12,408 nt of DNA from DAISJD01 sp036821645 (GCA_036821645.1 DAISJD010000092.1:1-12408), one strand, 5' to 3'; shown: positions 1 to 6,934, counted from the stretch's first letter. The notes: generated by a model not told the origin, from the letters alone. Numbers and translations are program-made.

Positions 1-5
1 GGGTT

Positions 6-818
6 ATGAATACGCTGGATATCATTATCGTCGCCGTGGTGGCCCTGTCGGGTCTGTTCGCGTTCGTGCGCGGTCTCGTGCGCGAAACCCTGTCGATTGC
101 CGCCTGGATCGGGGCCGGGGCCGTGACGTTTTATTTTTTCAGCCCCCTTTATCCGATCGTCGAAGGGTGGATCGCGACCAAGATCATCGCGCAGATCGCG
201 ACCTCCCTCCTCCTGTTCGTGCCGACTTTGGTGTTTTTCACCCTGTTGGTCGGGGTCGCCTCGTCCCAGGTGCGCGCGATCGGGCTCGGCTCGCTCGACC
301 GGGCCTTGGGCCTTTTGTTCGGGGTCGCGCGTGGCACGCTGGTCTGCTGTGCCGCGTGGATCATCGTCGATCAGATGGTCCCGGCCGATACGTATCCCGA
401 CTGGATCAAAAATTCGGTCAGTCAGAAATGGCTGAAACTGGGGGCGGATCAGATCGTGGCCTATTTGCCCAAAGACTTGATCAAACAGGGAAAATCGGCG
501 GCAGGCGATGCCAAGAACCGCCTTGATGCGGGTCTTAAGGCAAGCGATGCCGTCACCAATGCCTCAAAGGCGCTGGGGGATGCCAACGATGCGATCGGGG
601 CCTTGACCAGTACCCTGAACGCCGCCCCCGAGCCGCAAAAATCCCCCGGCAAAATCGTCGAGGTTCCGGCAAAACCGGCCCCCGAGGCGAAACCCGCCCC
701 AGACGCAAAGCCCGCCAGCCAAAAACCCGCACCACAAAAGCCCGCAAATGGCTATAAGCCAGATCAACAACAGGAAATGAACCGGCTGTTCCAACAAAAA
801 GACGCCGGCAAGCAATGA
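6..818 (+). CDS. cvpA: CvpA family inner-membrane protein
   Basis: This is a 270-aa protein with the CvpA (colicin V production) fold. The N-terminus (MNTLDIIIVAVVALSGLFAF) is followed by the conserved RGLVRE stretch at about residues 22-27. Hydrophobic helices lie near 4-22, 28-47, 63-86 and 100-122. Family members are integral inner-membrane proteins usually found next to purF. Their biochemical role is still poorly defined (colicin V export and envelope phenotypes in E. coli). The protein is longer than the roughly 160-aa E. coli form. Residues 160-205 are Ala/Lys/Asp-rich and probably helical, 208-248 are a low-complexity Pro/Ala/Lys linker, and the last 20 residues (GYKPDQQQEMNRLFQQ) look like a short amphipathic helix. 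The stop overlaps an ATG by 4 bp (ATGA), so translation may be coupled to purF. Only five bases precede the start in this window, so the promoter and ribosome site cannot be judged. Confidence 0.93.
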   Translation: MNTLDIIIVAVVALSGLFAFVRGLVRETLSIAAWIGAGAVTFYFFSPLYPIVEGWIATKIIAQIATSLLLFVPTLVFFTLLVGVASSQVRAIGLGSLDRALGLLFGVARGTLVCCAAWIIVDQMVPADTYPDWIKNSVSQKWLKLGADQIVAYLPKDLIKQGKSAAGDAKNRLDAGLKASDAVTNASKALGDANDAIGALTSTLNAAPEPQKSPGKIVEVPAKPAPEAKPAPDAKPASQKPAPQKPANGYKPDQQQEMNRLFQQKDAGKQ

Positions 819-832
819 TGAAAGGGCAGACC

Positions 833-2293
833 ATGTTGCGTGCTGGCGATCGTTCGGTCGATGAGGATCATTTCAAGGACGAGTGCGGCGTCATCGGCAT
901 TTACGGCCATGTTCAGGCCGCCGCCTTGGCGGCACTCGGCCTTCATGCGCTTCAACATCGCGGCCAAGAGGCGGCCGGGATCGTTTCTTACGACCAGGCT
1001 CAGTTTCACGCCCATCGCGGGCTCGGTCAGGTCGGGGAAAATTTCAGTTCGCAAGCCGTGATCGAGCGCCTGCCCGGCAAGGCCGCGATCGGCCATAACC
1101 GGTATGCCACGACCGGCGAAGTGGCCTTGCGCAACGTGCAACCCCTGTTCGGGGATTTTGAATTTGGCGGGCTTGCTATTTGTCACAACGGCAACCTCAC
1201 CAATTCCTATCAATTGCGCAGCCAGTTGGTCCGCCGGGGCAGCCTGTTCCAATCGACCAGCGATACCGAAGTCATCATCCACCTGATCGCGACCAGCCTG
1301 CGGCGCAGCGTTCTCGAACGGATGATCGACGCCTTACGTCAGGTCGAAGGGGCCTATTCGCTGATTGCCCTGTCGAAAGATGGGTTGATCGGCGTGCGCG
1401 ATCCGTTGGGGGTGCGCCCGTTGGTCCTGGGCAAGCTCGGCGATGCCTGGATCATGGCGTCGGAAACCGTGGCGCTCGACATTATGGGGGCCGAATTCGT
1501 GCGGGACGTGGAACCGGGCGAAATCGTCATCGTGACCGATGCGGGCCTCGAAAGCGTACACCCGTTCGGTCAGGGCAGCAGCCGGTTTTGCGTCTTCGAA
1601 TATATTTATTTTGCCAGGCCCGACTCGATCATCGAAGGCAACGGCGTCTATGACGTGCGCAAGCAGATCGGGCGCGAACTCGCCCGGGAAAGCCCGGTCG
1701 AGGCCGATCTCGTCGTGCCGGTACCGGATTCGGGTGTGCCCGCCGCCCTCGGCTATGCCGGCGAAAGCGGCTTGCCGTTCGAACTCGGGATCATCCGCAA
1801 CCATTATGTCGGGCGGACCTTCATCGAACCCACGGACCAAATCCGGCATTTGGGGGTGAAGCTGAAACATAATCCCAACCCGCGCATGGTGGCCGGCAAA
1901 CGGGTGATCCTGGTCGATGATTCGATCGTGCGCGGCACCACCTCGCTCAAGATCGTCGAAATGATGCGCAATGCCGGGGCACGCGAGGTGCATATGCGCA
2001 TTTCGAGCCCGCCCACGATCCATTCCTGTTTCTATGGCATTGCCACCCCGGAACGGGATAAATTGATCGCCTCGCGCATGGATATTGCGGAAATGGGCCG
2101 GTTCATCGGGGCCGACAGTCTTGCCTTCGTCAGCCTCGATGGGCTCTATCGCGCCTTGGGCGAAGCGCGGCGCAATCCTGAATCCCCCCGGTTCTGCGAT
2201 GCTTGTTTTACCGGGGATTATCCAATTCCGCTCTCTGATTTCGATCGGGGCAATCTGTCGGAAAACCTGTCGCAAATGTCCCCCAACGCGTGA
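833..2293 (+). CDS. purF: Amidophosphoribosyltransferase
   Basis: PurF transfers glutamine-derived ammonia to PRPP, giving 5-phosphoribosylamine, the committed step of de novo purine synthesis in the cytosol. From the ATG at 833 the protein has 486 aa. An N-terminal class II glutamine amidotransferase domain starts at the nucleophile Cys in DECGVIGIYG, after a 17-residue segment that is probably removed as a propeptide. The phosphoribosyltransferase domain has the PRPP loop VILVDDSIVRGTT (about residues 358-370). The four cysteines of the B. subtilis-type [4Fe-4S] site are present: in FCVFEYIYFARPDS, in HSCFYG, and the pair in CDACFTGDYP. I chose 833 because AAAGGG lies 6 bases upstream. An ATG at 815 overlapping the cvpA stop would add six residues and has a poor ribosome site. 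The gene sits between cvpA and an SDR gene in a compact operon. Confidence 0.97.
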   Translation: MLRAGDRSVDEDHFKDECGVIGIYGHVQAAALAALGLHALQHRGQEAAGIVSYDQAQFHAHRGLGQVGENFSSQAVIERLPGKAAIGHNRYATTGEVALRNVQPLFGDFEFGGLAICHNGNLTNSYQLRSQLVRRGSLFQSTSDTEVIIHLIATSLRRSVLERMIDALRQVEGAYSLIALSKDGLIGVRDPLGVRPLVLGKLGDAWIMASETVALDIMGAEFVRDVEPGEIVIVTDAGLESVHPFGQGSSRFCVFEYIYFARPDSIIEGNGVYDVRKQIGRELARESPVEADLVVPVPDSGVPAALGYAGESGLPFELGIIRNHYVGRTFIEPTDQIRHLGVKLKHNPNPRMVAGKRVILVDDSIVRGTTSLKIVEMMRNAGAREVHMRISSPPTIHSCFYGIATPERDKLIASRMDIAEMGRFIGADSLAFVSLDGLYRALGEARRNPESPRFCDACFTGDYPIPLSDFDRGNLSENLSQMSPNA

Positions 2294-2307
2294 AGGGCGC
2301 CACGACC

Positions 2308-2988
2308 ATGACCGAACAACCGCTTACGGGGCAAGTCGCCCTCGTCACCGGGGCGTCGCGCGGAATCGGTGCCGCCGTCGCCGAACGTTTGGGCGGCCTC
2401 GGTGCCCATGTCATCTTGGTCGCCCGCTCGGCGGGGGGGCTTGAGGAAACCGACGACAAGGTCCGGCGTGTCGGGGGGACCGCCACCCTGGTCCTCCTCG
2501 ACCTGCTGGAAATGGACGGCATCGACCATTTGGGAGCCGCTCTTTATGAACGGTGGGGGCGGCTCGACATTCTGATCGGCAATGCGGGCATGTTGGGCAG
2601 CATCGGCCCGATGGCCCATTGTCCCATTCGCGATTTTCAAGAGGTGATCGATCTCAATCTGACCGCCAATTGGCGGCTGATCCGCAGTTTCGATGCCCTG
2701 CTGCGCCAAAGCCCGCGCGGTCGCGCCCTCTTCACCACCTGTGCCGTAGGCCACATCCCCACCGCCTATTGGAGTGCCTATGCAATCGCCAAGGCTGGCC
2801 TTGAGATGATGGTGAAAACCTATGCCGAGGAATTGCACCAAACCAATCTGCGCGTCGGCCTGATCGATCCCGGCATCGTCGCGACGAAATTGCGCAAACA
2901 AGCCTTCCCCGGCGAAAATCCCGCAACGATTCCCCAACCGGATGCCGTTGCTGATCGGTTCATCAGGGCGATTTTGGACCATTCATAA
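2308..2988 (+). CDS. SDR family NAD(P)-dependent oxidoreductase (YciK-like)
   Basis: This is a 226-aa classical short-chain dehydrogenase/reductase with a single Rossmann domain. The cofactor motif TGASRGIG is at residues 14-21, NAG at 92-94, the structural Asn at 117 (DLNLTANW) and the active-site YAIAK at 158-162. The residue 13 before the catalytic Tyr, normally the catalytic Ser, is Cys145 (codon TGT). The motif around it (CAVGHIPTAYWSAYAIAK) aligns in layout with YciK-type SDRs. An SDR of this type often follows purF in alphaproteobacteria, but its substrate is unknown. The ATG at 2308 is the natural start. A GTG at 2290 overlapping the purF stop would add six residues and cannot be excluded. 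It ends the cvpA-purF operon and is followed by a hairpin. Confidence 0.9.
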   Translation: MTEQPLTGQVALVTGASRGIGAAVAERLGGLGAHVILVARSAGGLEETDDKVRRVGGTATLVLLDLLEMDGIDHLGAALYERWGRLDILIGNAGMLGSIGPMAHCPIRDFQEVIDLNLTANWRLIRSFDALLRQSPRGRALFTTCAVGHIPTAYWSAYAIAKAGLEMMVKTYAEELHQTNLRVGLIDPGIVATKLRKQAFPGENPATIPQPDAVADRFIRAILDHS

Positions 2989-3002
2989 TCTGAACGACAT
3001 TG

Positions 3003-3031
3003 GATCAGCAGCAGACCGGACGCTGCTGATC
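3003..3031 (+). terminator. Hairpin after the cvpA-purF-SDR operon
   Basis: A perfect 10-bp inverted repeat (GATCAGCAGC / GCTGCTGATC) with a 9-base loop begins 14 bases after the SDR stop. The stem is followed only by CTTGCC, not a run of T. It is therefore either a weak intrinsic terminator or a hairpin that protects the 3' end of the mRNA. Confidence 0.5.
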
Positions 3032-3113
3032 TTGCCTCAAGAAACCTGCAATCACGCCTTTTTGAAATCGCAGATCAGCGTGGCACCACACGCAGGGTGG
3101 ATATGATACCCCG

Positions 3114-3308
3114 TGTCTTTGCCCGCCTAGGGTGGATCGCAGGAATCCATGCGGGTCGTGGGCATTTTGGGCTGTTTTTCAAGCAAAAAACGAGTCCTGC
3201 TTGTCACGCCAAAACGTGAAGAGCGCACCGTCCAAGGGTCGATGGCAAGGCCCCCTGAACTCGGCTGCAAAATAGTCAGACAATCTTATCGATTGTCCTT
3301 CTTTTTAG
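3114..3308 (+). ncRNA. Possible small structured RNA (speculative)
   Basis: A TATGAT hexamer at 3102-3107 could act as a -10 box, giving a start near 3114. The following roughly 190 bases hold a nested stem (3122-3155) and end in a 7-bp hairpin with a T-rich tail (3279-3306). TTTGC near the 5' end could pair with GCAAA shortly before the terminator, closing the molecule. No convincing -35 box is seen. I do not recognise 6S, SRP, tmRNA or RNase P signatures. This is inference only. Confidence 0.18.
3279..3306 (+). terminator. Intrinsic-terminator-like hairpin
   Basis: The perfect 7-bp stem GACAATC / GATTGTC has a 5-base loop (TTATC) and is followed by CTTCTTTTT. The layout fits a rho-independent terminator on the + strand, though the stem is AT-containing and modest in strength. 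It lies about 290 bases past the SDR stop, so it would end either operon read-through or an unannotated transcript that starts within 3032-3279. Confidence 0.5.
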
Positions 3309-3334
3309 TCCGGCAACCCGTTTATGGACGACGA

Positions 3335-3659
3335 TAAAAACATATATATCTTTATTTTATTAATTGAATTCAAACGAATATTTAAAAATAAATATAACCC
3401 ATTTAAGCAACTCAAAAAAAATTAAAGATATAATCAAAAAATTTTATTCAAAAACAACTCACAATCGCTAATCATTTGTTTATATTGAGGCATACTAATT
3501 TTTTTTCATATAAAAACTTACATCACTTCCCGTTACAGTATTTATTGTCTTTTAAGACGATATGACCAAAACTGTTTTTAACAAGAGACACGCAACTCAC
3601 GATTAAAGCGTGAATTTCATGTCGTTTTATACACGCACTATGAAATTGAGGGCTGAATT
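3335..3659. promoter_or_regulatory. AT-rich upstream region of the orphan gene
   Basis: By hand count, bases 3361-3480 are only about one-fifth G+C, against GC-rich flanking genes. The end nearest the gene carries two dyads: TCACG-N7-CGTGA (3597-3613) and AATTTCAT-N19-ATGAAATT (3613-3647). A near-consensus -35-like TTAACA is at 3577-3582, but no good -10 box stands at the right distance. No reading frame is convincing here. A promoter region with binding sites for a nucleoid-type or specific regulator is the most likely content. Confidence 0.4.
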
Positions 3660-4259
3660 ATGGCTGATCGGTTCCCCTGCTTGGCAGATCGTCATCTCGA
3701 CACGGTCACGATGATGTCGTGCAAACGCGAGCCGGTTTGCTTTGCCTTTTTATGTTCGAACGCCCTCATGGCCCCGACGGTGATCGAAAAGCTCTATTTC
3801 GATTTGTCATCGGCTGATTTTTTCAATAATCGGGCCAGCGTCTGGGGAACCTTGGACATGCGCGACGATGAAGAACCGTTTCAAACCATGAGCCTACTGG
3901 GGTTTGACGAAAGTTTCCTGCGCCCCTTCTCGCGCAGTATTTTAGAAGCCGCCGCGACCCGCATCCCCCATCGCATGACGATCAAACCCGATCCCCATCG
4001 CCCCCATGTGCCCCGGGTGGTTGACCATGTGCGCGGACCCGGCGGCACCCGGATCGATGAATTGACCATCGTCCCCTACGATCAGATCCTGGCCGTCACC
4101 GTGCCGAGCGATTTGCCTGATATCGACGAAACCCTGTTCCAACTGCCCCGGACCGACAGTTTCCTCAGATCATTCGCCCGCATGGCCCAATTGGCCGATG
4201 GGGCCTTACGGGAAACGCAGCTTGCCATGGAACAAATGGCCCGTCAGGCCAAACCCTAG
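3660..4259 (+). CDS. Hypothetical protein, 199 aa, no family recognised
   Basis: I do not recognise this protein. It has no signal peptide or membrane helix, so it is probably cytosolic. Cysteines sit at residues 7, 21, 27 and 32. Residues 101-120 are rich in His, Pro and Arg (RIPHRMTIKPDPHRPHVPR). A predicted beta-rich part (about 115-150, with DELTIVPYDQILAVTVPS) precedes a C-terminal helical tail (165-197). The start is well supported: GAGGG lies 7 bases before the ATG. Codon use and GC content look like the neighbouring genes, which argues for a real gene that is not a recent import. It converges on the chemoreceptor gene, with only 13 bases between the two stops and no terminator visible there. 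A ligand-binding or PAS-like fold is possible but cannot be shown from the sequence. Confidence 0.72.
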   Translation: MADRFPCLADRHLDTVTMMSCKREPVCFAFLCSNALMAPTVIEKLYFDLSSADFFNNRASVWGTLDMRDDEEPFQTMSLLGFDESFLRPFSRSILEAAATRIPHRMTIKPDPHRPHVPRVVDHVRGPGGTRIDELTIVPYDQILAVTVPSDLPDIDETLFQLPRTDSFLRSFARMAQLADGALRETQLAMEQMARQAKP

Positions 4260-4272
4260 GGCCGCACCCGCC

Positions 4273-5976
4273 TTATGCGATTGAAAAATGCGTGACGGCT
4301 TGATGCAAATCGCCCGATTGGACCGCAAGACCGTCGGCGGCCGACAGCACCCGCTGGGCTGAACCGCCGGTCTCGCGGGATGCCTCGGTGACGTCGGCAA
4401 TATACCGCCGCACATCCTCGGTCCCCTCGGCGGCGTCTTCGACATTGCGGGCGATGCTGTGGGTGGCCTGTTCCTGATCCCGGATCGCCGCCATGATGCG
4501 GCCGGTCACGGCGCGCATTTCAGTCAGGGTCGTCGAAACGCCGCCGATCGCCTCGACCACATCGGCCGTGGTTTGTTGAATAACCCCGACAAACCCCCGA
4601 ATTTCATCGGTAGCCGATGAGGTCTGACCAGCCAGGGACCGCACCTCGCTCGCGACCACGGCAAACCCCCGCCCGGCTTCACCGGCACGGGCCGCCTCGA
4701 TCGTGGCATTCAAAGCCAGAAGATTGGTTTGCCCCGCAATCCCCTGAATGAGGCCCACCACATCGCCGATCCGACGCGCCCCTTCCCGCAGCCGATCGGC
4801 CAGGGCCCCGGTTTTTTCCATCTGATCTTGAACCTGGGCCGTGATCGTTTCGCACTGACCAACTGCGCGGGACATCTCGCCCAAAGATTGCACGAGATCA
4901 CCCGATGCCGCCGCCACCCCTTCAACCCTGCTGGACGCAATCTGGGCCGCTACCGTCACCCGTTCCGCCCGGTCATTGGTTTTTTCCGAAAGAACGGTCA
5001 ATTGATGGGCCGATGCGCGCAACTCATCGGCGGCACTTGACACAGAAACCACGATCGTCTCGACCGAACGGCGCAAATGCTGTTCCAAATCGCGCTTTCG
5101 GACCGTTTCCTGCGCCAACGCTGCCTGACGATGGCGTTCTGCCTCTGCTTCCATTACTTTAACCTGATGGGCGTGATCGCGGAAAATATTGACGGCTCCC
5201 GCCATCTCGCCGATTTCATTGCGTTGACCGAGATAAGGCACCGCAATCGCAAGATCGCCCCCCGACAACGCCCCCATCACAAGCCGCAGCCGTTTCAGCG
5301 GACGCAAGAGATAGCTTACGGCCCCATAAAACAAAATCGATGCGATGAGCGCGCAACCGGTCCCAATCCAAATCGATTGGCTCGTAATCCGATCCAATAT
5401 CGTGAAAAACTCGATTTTCTTGATGCCGACATAAATGACCCCAATCGTCTCGCCCTGTTGATTGAGGATCGGATCATAAGCCGTCAGAAAGCGGGTGCCC
5501 AAAATATCTGCTTCCCCGCGATAGGGTTTATGATCGATGAAGAGGCGATCATGCACAGGCCCATCTGCGAGTTTCGTCCCAACTGCGCGCGATCCGTCCG
5601 GTTTGGTGACGTTGGTTGCAACACGCACATCGCCCATGAAAATCGTTGCCGTTCCGCCGGCAATCGATTTCACCGTATCGACCAATTCCGTATCGCCATT
5701 GATCGGTTTGCCGCCAATCAAAAGCCGATCGCCGTCGCGGGTTATCGCGCCGCCCCGGCTTTCAATCAAGACATGGGCGAGACGGTTATTCACCTCAAGA
5801 CTTTGCTGCGCTCGCATCAGCATCTCATTGGAAATATCATTCAATGTAAAACTGATAGATAATACTAAAGAAAAAATCACAATCAATGCGCCGCCCAAGG
5901 CTAGGCGAAATGAAAGTGTCATAAACCTTGAAAACCATGACCGAGGAATTAAATATTGGATCGATGACATCGTCAC
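4273..5976 (-). CDS. Methyl-accepting chemotaxis protein with periplasmic cache domain
   Basis: This 567-aa chemoreceptor senses a ligand outside the inner membrane and controls CheA/CheW. The domains in order are: membrane helix 1 (about 22-44), a single periplasmic cache domain of the sCache_3 / Cache_3-Cache_2 type (about 48-190), helix 2 (about 201-224), HAMP (about 224-276), and a signalling domain with the hairpin tip GQTNLLALNATIEAARAGEA at 415-434. Within the cache domain, GGTATIFMGDVRVATNV (107-123), GSRAVGT (128-134), YDPI and GVIYVGIKK are typical. There is no CheR/CheB-tethering pentapeptide at the C-terminus (it ends THFSIA). The first codon is GTG at 5976. The ATG at 5970 is an equally good start, with GAGG about 11 bases upstream of it. 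Its ligand is unknown. No other chemotaxis gene is in the window, so it is an orphan receptor. Confidence 0.95.
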   Translation of the reverse strand: MTMSSIQYLIPRSWFSRFMTLSFRLALGGALIVIFSLVLSISFTLNDISNEMLMRAQQSLEVNNRLAHVLIESRGGAITRDGDRLLIGGKPINGDTELVDTVKSIAGGTATIFMGDVRVATNVTKPDGSRAVGTKLADGPVHDRLFIDHKPYRGEADILGTRFLTAYDPILNQQGETIGVIYVGIKKIEFFTILDRITSQSIWIGTGCALIASILFYGAVSYLLRPLKRLRLVMGALSGGDLAIAVPYLGQRNEIGEMAGAVNIFRDHAHQVKVMEAEAERHRQAALAQETVRKRDLEQHLRRSVETIVVSVSSAADELRASAHQLTVLSEKTNDRAERVTVAAQIASSRVEGVAAASGDLVQSLGEMSRAVGQCETITAQVQDQMEKTGALADRLREGARRIGDVVGLIQGIAGQTNLLALNATIEAARAGEAGRGFAVVASEVRSLAGQTSSATDEIRGFVGVIQQTTADVVEAIGGVSTTLTEMRAVTGRIMAAIRDQEQATHSIARNVEDAAEGTEDVRRYIADVTEASRETGGSAQRVLSAADGLAVQSGDLHQAVTHFSIA

Positions 5977-6087
5977 TGTCGCCTCAATCTTGCCCAGGGT
6001 TTAAAAAATTGAATTCTTACGAATTCTTAAAAAATATTAGGTGAAAAAATATTTTATTTTTGGTTAAAAAATTATCGCAATAAAAAA
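5977..6087 (-). promoter_or_regulatory. AT-rich promoter region of the chemoreceptor
   Basis: This short AT-rich stretch lies between the hydratase terminator and the receptor start. It holds a tandem near-perfect repeat (GAATTCTTAC then GAATTCTTAA, 6011-6030) and AAAATATT/AATATTTT inverted arms (6031-6055). I found no clear sigma-28 (flagellar) box and no confident -35/-10 pair, so the promoter itself is inferred from position. Confidence 0.35.
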
Positions 6088-6120
6088 TTAACCCCATTTT
6101 TTCTCAAAAAATGGGGTTAA
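6082..6120 (-). terminator. Strong intrinsic terminator after the hydratase gene
   Basis: A perfect 15-bp stem (arms 6088-6102 and 6106-6120, outer part TTAACCCCA) surrounds a 3-base loop. On the - strand the stem is followed by six T (6087-6082). It begins 36 bases after the hydratase stop. On the + strand no T-run follows the stem, so it acts in one direction. Confidence 0.9.
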
Positions 6121-6156
6121 AATTTCAGTGAAGCACCCTCATACCGGCACTATAGA

Positions 6157-6921
6157 TCAAGAAAATTGTAGAGAAACTCCCAATACGTCCCCCCAATAAC
6201 CCCTGATCTTCTGACCCGCTTTCGCCCGTGTCGCACCCCGCAACGAACCCGTGGTGATCAGGGTACCAACCGTCAGGGCGAACCCCATTGCCCGACAAAA
6301 TGCGACTTGCCAGTGCAGCAACCGGGTTGGATCGCCCAAGGGATGGGTATTCAGCGCATCCTGAACGCAGACATCGTCAATCATCAAACGAACGGGGCAC
6401 GCTTTAAACTCAAAACCAGGCCAAGGCGACAACGGGGCCCCGACGATCACCGCACCATTCGCATTGCCATCGAGCAGAGATTCAAATGGGGAAAAATCCC
6501 TATTATCGATAAACCGCGAGCCAATCACCTCGACCAAGGGAACAAGCTCGACGCAGGATTCGACAAAAGCCCGATCCATTTCCGGGACAAGTGGAATTTC
6601 CTTCTGCACCCGAAAAGCGAATTCCACTTCAACGGCCAGTCCATGATAATCGCTGGCTGGCAATGTCACCCCGTCGGTAAAAACGCGGCTCTGGTATAAG
6701 GGCGCGCAGGTTGGCGGCACAGTCGGACCGGAGGCCCCAACCTTCCAACCGGCAATCGGCCCTAAGGCCGCACTGACATGGCGGTGGATCGCATAAACGG
6801 CATCGACGGTCTGGGGGCGCAGTTCCGGCGGCAGACGCGCAATAGGCTGGCCGCTGCGATGGGCCGCAATCACTCTTTCACCGACTTCGAACACTTGTTT
6901 ATCGCAAACCATCCAAAGCAT
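6157..6921 (-). CDS. 2-keto-4-pentenoate hydratase-like protein (MhpD / FAH superfamily)
   Basis: This 254-aa enzyme belongs to the fumarylacetoacetase-like fold, hydratase/decarboxylase branch. Such enzymes add water to 2-hydroxypenta-2,4-dienoate-type dienols, or decarboxylate oxaloacetate- or oxalocrotonate-like acids, using a divalent metal. Family features seen are GWKVG (58-62, with the conserved Lys60), the acidic metal-site motif VEVEF (97-101, Glu98 and Glu100) with Glu131 in VEVIGSRF, DGNANGAVIVG (151-161), NTHPLGDP (191-198) and LITTGSLRGAT (221-231). The length is typical. No ring-cleavage dioxygenase or aldolase lies nearby, so the usual aromatic meta-cleavage role is not supported by context. 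The ATG at 6921 has a weak ribosome site. A second ATG at 6912 is possible. A terminator hairpin ends only about 20 bases upstream. Confidence 0.87.
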   Translation of the reverse strand: MLWMVCDKQVFEVGERVIAAHRSGQPIARLPPELRPQTVDAVYAIHRHVSAALGPIAGWKVGASGPTVPPTCAPLYQSRVFTDGVTLPASDYHGLAVEVEFAFRVQKEIPLVPEMDRAFVESCVELVPLVEVIGSRFIDNRDFSPFESLLDGNANGAVIVGAPLSPWPGFEFKACPVRLMIDDVCVQDALNTHPLGDPTRLLHWQVAFCRAMGFALTVGTLITTGSLRGATRAKAGQKIRGYWGDVLGVSLQFS

Positions 6922-6934
6922 ACCCGTTTTTTAT

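Larger units (their letters stand above)
3032..3334. other. Gene-free stretch with several stem-loops
   Basis: No convincing reading frame covers this stretch. It has mixed base composition and several small inverted repeats: GCGTG-N6-CACGC at 3078-3093, a nested stem at 3122-3155 (outer CCCGC/GCGGG, inner TGGAT/ATCCA), CAAGCA/TGCTTG near 3180-3203, and a terminator-like hairpin at 3279-3305. A 62-codon frame at 3149-3337 runs straight through that terminator and has only a poor ribosome site, so I do not call it a gene. The stretch could hold a small RNA or be an extended 3' region of the operon. Confidence 0.4.

Noticed and set aside
1334..2275. 313-aa open frame antisense to purF
   Set aside because: Shadow frame of a strongly conserved gene in GC-rich DNA; it has no ribosome site or family features.
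2218..2982. 254-aa open frame antisense to the SDR gene
   Set aside because: Shadow of the SDR coding sequence, with His/Asp/Gly-rich translation typical of reverse-strand GC-rich frames.
3081..3094. TGGCAC followed by GC, resembling a sigma-54 promoter
   Set aside because: The GG-to-GC spacing is about two bases too short for a -24/-12 promoter, and the TT of the -12 element is missing.
3110..3308. 6S, SRP, tmRNA or RNase P RNA
   Set aside because: None of the conserved sequence signatures of these RNAs could be found; only generic stems and a terminator are present.
3149..3337. 62-codon open frame (starts MRVVGILGCF) in the gap after the SDR gene
   Set aside because: Poor ribosome site, no recognisable features, and the frame reads through a terminator-like hairpin at 3279-3306.
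5077..5862. 261-aa open frame antisense to the chemoreceptor
   Set aside because: Shadow of a gene with clear cache, HAMP and signalling domains on the other strand.
5977..6060. Flagellar sigma-28 promoter for the chemoreceptor
   Set aside because: A TAAA is present, but no GCCGATAA-like -10 element stands at the required distance.
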